Source of the DNA: JAEUKA01 sp044228505
GTDB lineage: Bacteria; Myxococcota_A; Polyangia; Palsa-1104; JAEUJZ01
DNA length: 64,000 nt
Direction of reading: 5' to 3'
Assembly (NCBI GenBank): GCA_044228505.1
Contig: JBGAUT010000004.1
Coordinates: 62,001 to 126,000 of the forward strand
Shown: one piece after another, positions 1 through 7,977 of the stretch
Layout of the letters: each line of letters opens with the position of its first letter
Position numbering within the stretch: position 1 is the first letter of the stretch
Translations under genes and position numbers: made by a program
Notes under the pieces: model-generated
The model's database searches: none
What the model was told of the DNA's origin: nothing
The model's input: the letters and a program-made list of their open reading frames with translations, nothing else

Positions 1-1269
1 CTTCGACAGCACCGCATCGACCTGCGCAACCTGACCCGCTTCGATGGTAACCGTCGAAGAAAATGGCGGCTGACCGAGCAAGCGCAGTTCGAGCGGCACC
101 GAGCCCACGAACCGACTGGCTTTATACGGCGTCACCCCCACCTTCTCTCCGCCAAGGAAGACATCTGCGCCGCTGGGCTTCGACGAAATTTCGACCGAGC
201 CCCGGGCACGACTCGCCGACTGCTGAACCACCGTGCCAAGCGTCGTCGAGGCGCTCTGAAAAGCCTGCTCTAGTGCGCAGTCATCACAGCGGACCGAACT
301 TTTTCCCGCGACGTCCCCGACCGAAGGATCGAACACCTCGACATCAAACTGCCAGCTCGCTTTGTCGACGGTGGGAACTTGACCAGCCGGGGGCGTGGAC
401 GCTGGTCCCGTCACAGCAGGAACCCGCTTCGCCCGCACCCGCAGCACATACAGTGCCTCATTGGCGTTGGCCAGCTCGGCGAGACAGCTCGCGGTCTGCA
501 AACAGTCGGAAAGCTGCGGCTTGAGCTTGAGCGCCTTATCCCCCGGCACCACCACCTGCCGATCCTTCGCCAGGACTTTCCCGACCGCTTGCGTCAACGA
601 CTTCTGATTCTCGGCCGTAAAATCTCCGTCGAGAAGTAGCACCAGCGCGGGCGGCACGGAGACCACCACCGTGCCGGTCTTTTGGTTGAAGCGCATCTCG
701 ACGGTCTGGCCGGGTAGCGCCTTGACCTGTTCCTCGATCCGCTGCTCCCCCAGCTCGACGATGATCCGATGGTTTCCTGACTCCAGCAGCAGTGGCAGTG
801 GCAGTGGCAGCGCTCCGACGAGGTGATCATCGACCACGACCCACGCCCCGCGTGCCCCAAGTACGTTGACTTCTCCAGCCGGTGCCGAGACGAGCTGAGA
901 TATTCGCTGTGCTTCCTTCTGATCTGGGCCTTCCTCATCGCCTGCTGTCTCGTGCAAGTAGCGCCGCATGACGTCCTGAGCGGCCACCATCCGGCCTTCC
1001 GCTTCCGCCAGCTTGCCGAGCTGAAACAACACTTCTGCCGAGGGATTTTTGCGATACGCGTCCTCGAACAGAGCCTTCGCTGGCTCGACGGTCTTGGCGC
1101 TCAGTGCAGCCTTACCGTCGGTCAGGAGCTTCGATGCCTGCTGGACATCTTCAGCACTCGCTTTGGGCTTCCGTGAGCTACGCGCCAGGGCCGTCGCTCC
1201 ATCGAGACTCAGGCTTGCCACAATCCCCCACGTCAGCAGGGCTTTCCCGATGGTACGCGACGCTCTCAT
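1..1269 (-). CDS. Secreted PEGA-domain protein, C-terminus beyond window
   Basis: 423 codons lie in the window and the frame is still open at base 1. The start overlaps the stop of the upstream kinase as ATGA (1266-1269), with AAGGG six bases upstream, so translation is probably coupled. Residues 1 to about 28 look like a signal peptide ending ATALA. A short TPR-like segment follows (about 38-90, LFEDAYRKNPSAEVLFQLGK). Next come an Ala/Leu/Pro stretch encoded by a hexanucleotide repeat, two cysteine pairs (CLQTASC and CDDC), and a PEGA domain beginning near RGSVEISSKPSGADVFLGG. PEGA domains are small surface beta domains common in myxobacterial kinases. Its paralogue at 34432-35265 sits in the same position beside another kinase, so it is probably the extracytoplasmic partner of the kinase. 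Export is predicted; function is inferred. Confidence 0.85.
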   Translation of the reverse strand, partial: MRASRTIGKALLTWGIVASLSLDGATALARSSRKPKASAEDVQQASKLLTDGKAALSAKTVEPAKALFEDAYRKNPSAEVLFQLGKLAEAEGRMVAAQDVMRRYLHETAGDEEGPDQKEAQRISQLVSAPAGEVNVLGARGAWVVVDDHLVGALPLPLPLLLESGNHRIIVELGEQRIEEQVKALPGQTVEMRFNQKTGTVVVSVPPALVLLLDGDFTAENQKSLTQAVGKVLAKDRQVVVPGDKALKLKPQLSDCLQTASCLAELANANEALYVLRVRAKRVPAVTGPASTPPAGQVPTVDKASWQFDVEVFDPSVGDVAGKSSVRCDDCALEQAFQSASTTLGTVVQQSASRARGSVEISSKPSGADVFLGGEKVGVTPYKASRFVGSVPLELRLLGQPPFSSTVTIEAGQVAQVDAVLSK

Positions 1270-4200
1270 GGGCAACCCTTGACCTCGATCGTTTCCTGCG
1301 GGCGCACCTGCACCATTTGTCCGCCGCCGACGTTCACCCGATGTCGACCCGGAGGCATCCAGATGTCTTCGGTCTGGCAGCGCCCCGCGACAACTTTGCT
1401 CACTCGCAGCCGACCGACATGTGGTGCCACCCGCTTCATCGCGTCGCTGACCGCTTTGTGACCGTCGGATTTCACTTTGCCGAAAAAGCCCGGCTGTTGG
1501 ATCTTGTCATACTCGGTCATGGCCTGCGCCCAGGCTTCCTGAGCTTCGTAGGTCTGTCCGAGGTGAAACGATAGCTCATATCCGACGGCGGCGCAGACGG
1601 CTTTGTCTTCCTTTTTGCGGGTACACTGGGTGCTCGCTTTTTCGAGCAGCTTGCGCGCCTTGCGGTAGTCCTTCCGAGAGTACGCCTCAACGCCAGCACG
1701 AACCATGTCGGTAAGCTGCGAGGCCGCTATCTTGATGGTGACGGTCGCACCCGCCGTGACAGTGACTTCTTGCTGGCCACCGGGATAGGTGATGCGGTGC
1801 TCACCGACACTGACCTCGACAGGCTTGTTCCCTATGACATAGGGCTGCTGCTTGTCGATCTGGACCTGGGTACCCGCTGGCCCCTCGAAGTGGAGGAACC
1901 CTTTTTCGTTGCCGATCGGCGTCGGTGGCGGCTCCGTTCCAACTGCACCACCGTCGGGTGACGGGGTCGGGTTTGGGTCGCCAGCCGGGACCGCATTCGA
2001 TCGCTTCGTCTCGATGACGCGGGTCGGTTCCGTCACTGGCTTGTCCGCAGCAGATCCTGCCCGCTGGAGCTTGGCTAGCACCGTCAAAGCCCGCTCCCGC
2101 AGCGCCGGATCGCTGTCCCGTGTAAGCACCCGCACCACCGCCAAGCCTGGATGCGGCCCGCCAGCCGTTGCCTCAAGTTGCGCGGCGCTGTCGAGAGCCT
2201 GACCTCGGACGAGCACGCTCGGATCACGTGCTGCCTTCTGTAACAGCGGCACCGCCTGTTTTGCTGGCCAGCCCCCGAGTGCCTCGACCGTCGAGCGTCT
2301 GACTTCGACATCACTCGAATACAGCGCTGCGGTCACCGATTCTGCTTTGATTTCTTGCGTCGGCTTTTCCCCGAGCCGCTGGAGAGCGGACTGCGCCCAC
2401 ACCGCCTCGGCCCCACCCCGGGCAATCGCCTCGTTGAGCAGTGCCAGACCCGCTCGGCTTCCGGCCCGGGCCAGCGACACAGCCGCCCGCAGTCGCGTGC
2501 CCACAGCCGCTTTTTCATCCCCAACGATCTTGGTCAACCAGTCGAGCTTGGTCTGTGGCACCTCATCGCTCATCTCGACGGCCATCGCTTGGGCTTCGGC
2601 GTCACCGGTCGCCACCATCCGCACGACTTCTTTGGACTGAGTCTGATCTCCGAGAGCGACCATCGCCGCTGCCCGAGCCACCTGCTCACCGGAGCTGCCC
2701 TGACCTGAGCCTTTCTTGAGCGCATCCATCAGCGAGCCCTTCATGGTCGTATCCGACGAAGCCAACTGGGATGCTTTGGCAATTGCCCGCATCATCTGGG
2801 TTCGTACGGGGGCACTTTGGTCACTGAGTCCCTCGGCCAGCGCCGCGATCGCGTCTTTGCCACCGATTCGAGCCAGCGAGTCCGCGGCGGCCCGCCGAAC
2901 CTCTTCCCGGTTGTCACGCATCGCCTTGCGCAGTAGTGGCATGGCTTGCGGGGCGCTCACGTCACCAAGTGCCGCCACCGCTTGCGCACGAACATTCCAG
3001 TCTTCGTCTCCCAAGGCTTGCTCTGCCCAGCTCACGCTCCGCTCCGCCAGCACCAAGGGATCTCCATCGCACAGCTTCAGTAGCGCCCCCGCCTCGGCCT
3101 GTCGCAAAATTCCGCTTCGCTCGCCACCGCGCAGCGTCTGCGACAGCTTGGTCACGTCCTGTTTATCGCCACAGTGCCCGATTCCTTGCGCCGCTAAGAT
3201 CCGCTGTGGCATGCCTGCTCCCGTCGTCCACAGCGTCGTGCGCAAGGCCGGCTGACCACTCTGGTCCTCGATGAGACAGAGCGCGTGCGCGGCGTTCACT
3301 TGCAGCGCGCCCGGTTGCACCGCCACCTCGGACAGGAGCCCCCGCGCTCGATCATCCCCGAGTGCAGCGAGCAGGGACGCGACCCGGATCTGACGAGGAT
3401 GACTGGGAATGCCGTCGGGTAAAATTTGGACGAGCTGGGTCTTCGCCTCGCCATCGCCGATCTGTGCTCGGCGGCTTAAAATTTCGACCCGGTTATCGTC
3501 AGTGGGCTTGGCTTGCCCGAGTCGGACCTCGACCAGCTTTTTGGCCTTGTCGTCACCTAGATCGAGGAGCGCCAGCGCCGCCTGAAGCTGAACCTGTGGA
3601 TAACGTTCTTCGTCGAGGGATTTACTCAGCAAGCTACGCCCCGCCGGTGCCCCGAGCTTGGCCAGCGACTCTCCTAGCGCCACAATCACGATCGGATCGC
3701 CGCCTTCATCTGCACGATGCAGAAGCGCAGCCGTCGCCGCACGATTGCCGATCACCCCAAGCGCCCGGGCCGCCTGCATCTGCACTTGAGGATCGGCATC
3801 CCGCAGTCGCCCTTCGAGTAAGCTCCGGTGCCGACTGTCGCGACTGTCTTCCAGTGCCCCCACCGCCTGCCCCCGTACCGCCGGATCTCCATCGCCCAGA
3901 CCCTCTTGCAGGATTTTCAGCGCCAGCGACCGCAGCGACACCATGTCGATCTCTTCGACGCGCCCCCGTCCGCGCAGCTTGTCGAGGAGGAGATAGCTTC
4001 CGATGGCAATCGCACACAGTACAAAGGGCAGCATCGCCAGCGCGATGAACCGCCGACGCCGAGGTACCTCGACCTGCGGCAGCGACGATAGGGTCAGGTG
4101 CTTGTTGAGGCCCGCCGTGGTCTGTTCGCCACGTTGCAGCCTCTCCAAGTCCTGCATCAGCTCCGTCACCGAGGCATAGCGCTCGTCTGCTGACTTGGCG

Positions 4201-4991
4201 AGCAGCTTGGCCAAGATCGGTGCCAGCGCCTGCGGAATTCCCCACTGCTGCGTGTCCGCTGGCAGCGGCGGTACCGTCTTCTGCAAGTGCCCGATGAGCA
4301 CCTCACCGAGCGTCTCTCCTCCGAACGGGAGCTTTCCTGTACACATCTCGTACAGGATCACACCAACGGCATACAGGTCCGTTCGCACGTCCACTTTGCC
4401 GCCGTTGATTTGCTCGGGAGCCATGTAAAAGGGCGTGCCTACCAGCGTGCCGGTGCGGGTCAACTTCATCGACTCACCCTCGACACCAACCGTCTTAGCA
4501 ATACCGAAGTCGACCAACTTGACCAGCGGCGGCTCTCCTGCCCGCTCGACGAGAAACAGGTTGTCGGGCTTCAGATCCCGATGGACGATTCCAGCTTGGT
4601 GGGCGGCGGCCAGACCGGCACAAAGCTGACGGGCAATCTGCATCACCTCACGAAACGGCAGCCGCTTCTTTTCGAGTAGGCCCGACAGCGCCTGTCCCGA
4701 CAGGTGCTCCATCACGTAGTAGAGTCGTCCGTCGGGAAGCTCGCCGATGTCGAAGATGTCGATCAGGTTTTGGTGCCGCACCCGCGCAATCAGACGAGCT
4801 TCTTGTCGGAAACGTTCGACGGCTTCCTGGTTGTTCATGATCTCGCGGCGCAACACCTTGAACGCCGTGCGATGCCCGAGTGTGCGGTGCTCGGCGGCAT
4901 AGACTTCGCCCATTCCACCTTCGCCGAGCAGTTTGACGATCTTGTAGTCGCCAACGGTCTGCCCGATCAGGCTCTTTATCTCATCGGACAT
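1266..4991 (-). CDS. Membrane Ser/Thr protein kinase with HEAT-repeat and PEGA extracytoplasmic region (kinase A)
   Basis: 1241 residues. The N-terminal Hanks kinase is complete: glycine loop GEGGMG (23-28), K45 in the unusual context TAFKVL, HRDLKPDN (137-144), DFG (161-163) and APE (191-193). One membrane span follows a tetra-arginine (about 315-336). The rest should lie outside the cytoplasm: about 640 residues of PBS-lyase-type HEAT repeats, a Pro-rich linker, a PEGA-like domain (about 1040-1100), a TPR-like helical stretch, and a terminal domain with GRC and a final GCP. The start has AAGGAAAG just upstream and lies 11 bases inside the 3' end of kinase B; the stop overlaps the next gene by ATGA. 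It is likely activated by an envelope ligand binding the HEAT/PEGA part. It is a clear paralogue of kinase C at 35262-38954. Confidence 0.93.
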   Translation of the reverse strand: MSDEIKSLIGQTVGDYKIVKLLGEGGMGEVYAAEHRTLGHRTAFKVLRREIMNNQEAVERFRQEARLIARVRHQNLIDIFDIGELPDGRLYYVMEHLSGQALSGLLEKKRLPFREVMQIARQLCAGLAAAHQAGIVHRDLKPDNLFLVERAGEPPLVKLVDFGIAKTVGVEGESMKLTRTGTLVGTPFYMAPEQINGGKVDVRTDLYAVGVILYEMCTGKLPFGGETLGEVLIGHLQKTVPPLPADTQQWGIPQALAPILAKLLAKSADERYASVTELMQDLERLQRGEQTTAGLNKHLTLSSLPQVEVPRRRRFIALAMLPFVLCAIAIGSYLLLDKLRGRGRVEEIDMVSLRSLALKILQEGLGDGDPAVRGQAVGALEDSRDSRHRSLLEGRLRDADPQVQMQAARALGVIGNRAATAALLHRADEGGDPIVIVALGESLAKLGAPAGRSLLSKSLDEERYPQVQLQAALALLDLGDDKAKKLVEVRLGQAKPTDDNRVEILSRRAQIGDGEAKTQLVQILPDGIPSHPRQIRVASLLAALGDDRARGLLSEVAVQPGALQVNAAHALCLIEDQSGQPALRTTLWTTGAGMPQRILAAQGIGHCGDKQDVTKLSQTLRGGERSGILRQAEAGALLKLCDGDPLVLAERSVSWAEQALGDEDWNVRAQAVAALGDVSAPQAMPLLRKAMRDNREEVRRAAADSLARIGGKDAIAALAEGLSDQSAPVRTQMMRAIAKASQLASSDTTMKGSLMDALKKGSGQGSSGEQVARAAAMVALGDQTQSKEVVRMVATGDAEAQAMAVEMSDEVPQTKLDWLTKIVGDEKAAVGTRLRAAVSLARAGSRAGLALLNEAIARGGAEAVWAQSALQRLGEKPTQEIKAESVTAALYSSDVEVRRSTVEALGGWPAKQAVPLLQKAARDPSVLVRGQALDSAAQLEATAGGPHPGLAVVRVLTRDSDPALRERALTVLAKLQRAGSAADKPVTEPTRVIETKRSNAVPAGDPNPTPSPDGGAVGTEPPPTPIGNEKGFLHFEGPAGTQVQIDKQQPYVIGNKPVEVSVGEHRITYPGGQQEVTVTAGATVTIKIAASQLTDMVRAGVEAYSRKDYRKARKLLEKASTQCTRKKEDKAVCAAVGYELSFHLGQTYEAQEAWAQAMTEYDKIQQPGFFGKVKSDGHKAVSDAMKRVAPHVGRLRVSKVVAGRCQTEDIWMPPGRHRVNVGGGQMVQVRPQETIEVKGCP

Positions 4992-7005
4992 GACTTTCCT
5001 TCTCGGCGATAGCGATCAGCGACGCTGCCGCAGTGAGACGCAGCCCAGCGTCGGGCGATAGCAAAAGTGGCACGAGCTGTCCCTCTGCGGACTTACTTTT
5101 CGGCCCCAAGGAACCAAGGGCGGCGATGGCCCGTTGGCGATAAGGTTCGTTATCGAGCAGTTTGCGTAGCTCGTCGAGCTGTCCGGCATCGCCGCAGCGA
5201 GCCAAGCCCAGCACCAGCAGGGGGCGCAGCTCGACAGAAGGAACCGCGTCGAGTAGCCGATGCAGCTCCGCCACCGCGTCCACCTTGCCAGCGAGCCCTA
5301 GCTGAACCAGCGCATCGATTGAAGTTTCCGACGGTGGGGTCATGTTGGACTGCTCGCGAAGCTGTTTCTCCATCGCTGCGTCCCCTTGCCGAAGCAGTTC
5401 ACGGTTCATGAGCGTCCGCAGCCCACGCGGCACCGTCGTTCCGGGTCGACTCAGGCGCTCACGAAGCTTCCCGAGTGCCGCCGCTTGTGCTTTGCCTGCT
5501 TGGGTAATAGCCAGCGCCGCCCACAGTCGAGCCTCCACGGGAAGCGTCTCGCTGGCCGCAGCCGCATCGAGCACCGGCACCGCATCGAGCGCCCCCAGCC
5601 GCAATCGGACCGCCTGGGCCTCGATCGCCTGCGTACCTACCGCCGCTTGGGCGCGCTCGGTCACCGCCGCAAGCAGCTCGCTATCACCCGACCGACCCAG
5701 CTCGTACACCATCGGTAGCATCGGTCGCAGCGGCTCGGACTCATCGCGAAGTAACTCCGTCAGTTGCGGCAGCAGTGCCCGCCGTCCCACCGACTCGATC
5801 GCCAACGCTACCGCTCGTTTTTCGACGAGGGTTCCGTGCAGCGCAGCCCGAATCGCGATGACAGCTTTTCCCGGCGGAGAGTCGGGCGCAAACTGTGACG
5901 AGCCGCCGTGCTGCCGCGTAACCAGAAATCCGCCGCCGAAAATCGCGATCAACAATCCGATCGGAATCAGCCACGGCCAGCGCGAGCGGACCAGCGGTTT
6001 CAGCTTGACTGGCCTCGTCGTCACCGCTTGACCCACGCTCGCTTCCGTCCACAGGCCGCGCCCACCCCACACCACATCGAGATCGTTTCGGAGCTGTAAG
6101 CAGTCGGGATAGCGCTCCTCGGGCAGCTTCGCCAGCATCCGCAGGATCACTTTGTCGAGCCGAACGGTATCGACGTGGCGCTTTCCAACCTTGTTTCTCT
6201 TGGCCACCAGCGACGGTTTTTCCGGCTGATTCAGAAGGTGTGCGCCGAGTAGCGAGGCCAGCGAATCTCCCACAAAAGGTCGCACCCCCGTCACTGACTC
6301 AAACAACATCACTCCAATCGCGTAGATATCGGCCCGTCCGTCGATGTTGCTAGTGGCCTTGATCTGCTCCGGGGACATATAGGCGGGCGTGCCCATCAAG
6401 GAGCCTGCTGCCGTCGCCAACGCGCTCTGTGGAGCCATCCCAGAAGGGGTCGCAACGCCTTCTACTTCACGATCTTTGCGAATCTTGGCGACGCCAAAGT
6501 CGAGCAGCTTGACGAGCGGCATCGAGCCATGCCCGTCGGTACGCGGCACCAGCATCACGTTTTCTGGCTTCAAGTCGCGATGAACCACCCCAGCCGTGTG
6601 CGCGGCACCGACGGCCGACAGAAGTGGCGCGAACACGGCGATGATCTCGTCGTCGCTTAGCGGCCCTTGTTCCATTCGCTGGCGCAGCGTCTGTCCCGAC
6701 ACTACCTCCATCACGAAGTAGGGGGAGCCTTGCGGACTCAGTCCAAAGTCGTAGACCGCGACAATGTTGGGATGGCCCAGCTTGGTGACCAGCTCCGCTT
6801 CCCGCTGAAAGCGCTGCATCGCGTCGCTGTGCTGGCCCAGTTCGGCATTTAGCACCTTGATGGCCACTTCGCGTCCGAGCTTCTCGTGGAGCGCTGCGTA
6901 GACGGTGCCCATGGCACCCGAGCCCAAGACGCGGTCGAGACGATACTTTCCGCCCAGGGTGAAACCTGGCCCAACGCTGGCCGCAGCGACGGCTGGCTCT
7001 GACAT
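4981..7005 (-). CDS. Membrane Ser/Thr protein kinase with C-terminal HEAT repeats (kinase B)
   Basis: 674 residues. The kinase domain covers about 20-310: GSGAMG loop (28-33), VAIKVL with K50, HRDLKPEN (142-149), DFG (169-171) and SPEQ (211-214). A single hydrophobic span (about 343-363, after RSRW) separates it from about 290 residues of HEAT-like helical repeats predicted to be outside. Unlike kinase A it lacks PEGA and the C-terminal cysteine domain. It is the first gene of the three-gene operon running to base 1 and overlaps kinase A by 11 bases. Two overlapping kinase genes suggest a cascade or a heteromeric receptor, but that is inference. No Shine-Dalgarno precedes the ATG, and the best promoter ends just before it. 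Confidence 0.92.
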   Translation of the reverse strand: MSEPAVAAASVGPGFTLGGKYRLDRVLGSGAMGTVYAALHEKLGREVAIKVLNAELGQHSDAMQRFQREAELVTKLGHPNIVAVYDFGLSPQGSPYFVMEVVSGQTLRQRMEQGPLSDDEIIAVFAPLLSAVGAAHTAGVVHRDLKPENVMLVPRTDGHGSMPLVKLLDFGVAKIRKDREVEGVATPSGMAPQSALATAAGSLMGTPAYMSPEQIKATSNIDGRADIYAIGVMLFESVTGVRPFVGDSLASLLGAHLLNQPEKPSLVAKRNKVGKRHVDTVRLDKVILRMLAKLPEERYPDCLQLRNDLDVVWGGRGLWTEASVGQAVTTRPVKLKPLVRSRWPWLIPIGLLIAIFGGGFLVTRQHGGSSQFAPDSPPGKAVIAIRAALHGTLVEKRAVALAIESVGRRALLPQLTELLRDESEPLRPMLPMVYELGRSGDSELLAAVTERAQAAVGTQAIEAQAVRLRLGALDAVPVLDAAAASETLPVEARLWAALAITQAGKAQAAALGKLRERLSRPGTTVPRGLRTLMNRELLRQGDAAMEKQLREQSNMTPPSETSIDALVQLGLAGKVDAVAELHRLLDAVPSVELRPLLVLGLARCGDAGQLDELRKLLDNEPYRQRAIAALGSLGPKSKSAEGQLVPLLLSPDAGLRLTAAASLIAIAEKESHVR

Positions 7006-7014
7006 GTCCCAAAT

Positions 7015-7043
7015 ATTTTATGTTAACTATGTAAGCCACACAA
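7015..7043 (-). promoter_or_regulatory. Putative sigma-70-type promoter of the kinase B/A operon
   Basis: On the minus strand TTGTGT (7043-7038) and TAAAAT (7020-7015) are separated by exactly 17 bases in an AT-rich patch that stands out from its surroundings. The -10 matches the consensus at five of six positions and the -35 at three. Transcription would start near 7008, leaving only a few bases before the ATG at 7005, so the mRNA may be leaderless. This is a pattern-based call only. Confidence 0.4.
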
Positions 7044-7170
7044 CGCATCCACAGGGAAACAGAAAGAAAACTGCCAGCCAGGCCGTTTCACCGACAGACA
7101 GACTGCTCGGCAGTGACCGCTCGGCTGCAGTAGGCTTCGCCATCGAAATGAGCTAGCCTGCGCGCCGCTG

Positions 7171-7977
7171 ATGACCAAGACCACCTCGTCCGATCGCCAC
7201 TATCCCCGTGAATCCTCCCGTGCCGCGAGCGATCCCTCGTTTTGGACCGCTGCACATGGCCGCGCCGTTGACCCGAGCGTGCTTGTTCGAGTGCTGTCTC
7301 GGGCCGCCGCGCTGGGTTCATCGGGAGTGCTGGTTTTCGACCTAGATTCGACGCTACTTGACAACAAGCCTCGCCAAGCCCGAATCGTCCGGGAAGCGGG
7401 TGACAGCCTCGGCGAACCACGTCTTTCGCACTGCCAGCCGGATCACTTCACCGATTGGTCCGTCGACAAGCCGCTGCGTCGGGTTGGCATCCTCGAGCAT
7501 GAATTAGAAGAGCTGGTTCCGAAGGTGCGGCGATTTTGGAAGCGGCGCTTCTTTTCCAGCGAGTACTGCGTCGATGACATCGCGATCGCGGGCGCGGTGG
7601 ACTTTGTTCGTGAGGCCCTTTCGCTCGGCACCCGCATCGCCTACTGCACCGGTCGCCACGAAGGGATGCGCCAGGGCACCGTCGCCTGTTTTGCTCGCGA
7701 GGGATTTCCGGTTCCCGACGGCGGGCAGGTTCACTTGCTGATGAAGCCCGACCTGGAAGAGCATGACGACGACTTCAAGGTGCGCGCTCGCCAACCACTC
7801 GCCGCGCTCGGCACGGTGATCGCCGCGTTTGATAACGAGCCGATCCACATCAACAGCTACTTTGAGCACTTCCGCGACGCGCAGTGCGTCCACATGCTCA
7901 CAGATGATTCGGCCCGAGGCATTGCGCCCCATCCCGAGATTCCGTCGATCGTTGACTTCCGACGGGTCGGTTACTGA
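7171..7977 (+). CDS. HAD-superfamily hydrolase-like protein
   Basis: 268 residues. The HAD signature DLDSTLLDNK (about residues 57-66) supplies the aspartate nucleophile, although the usual DxDxT appears as DLDST. A later TGRHEGMR fits motif II, and AFDNEPIHIN fits the acidic motif region. The insertion between motifs (about 85-150) may form the cap. HAD enzymes are usually phosphatases; nothing here defines the substrate. It is transcribed divergently from the kinase operon and convergent with the macroglobulin-like gene, whose stop overlaps its 3' end by seven bases. No strong ribosome binding site precedes the ATG, so translation may begin further in. Confidence 0.75.
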   Translation: MTKTTSSDRHYPRESSRAASDPSFWTAAHGRAVDPSVLVRVLSRAAALGSSGVLVFDLDSTLLDNKPRQARIVREAGDSLGEPRLSHCQPDHFTDWSVDKPLRRVGILEHELEELVPKVRRFWKRRFFSSEYCVDDIAIAGAVDFVREALSLGTRIAYCTGRHEGMRQGTVACFAREGFPVPDGGQVHLLMKPDLEEHDDDFKVRARQPLAALGTVIAAFDNEPIHINSYFEHFRDAQCVHMLTDDSARGIAPHPEIPSIVDFRRVGY

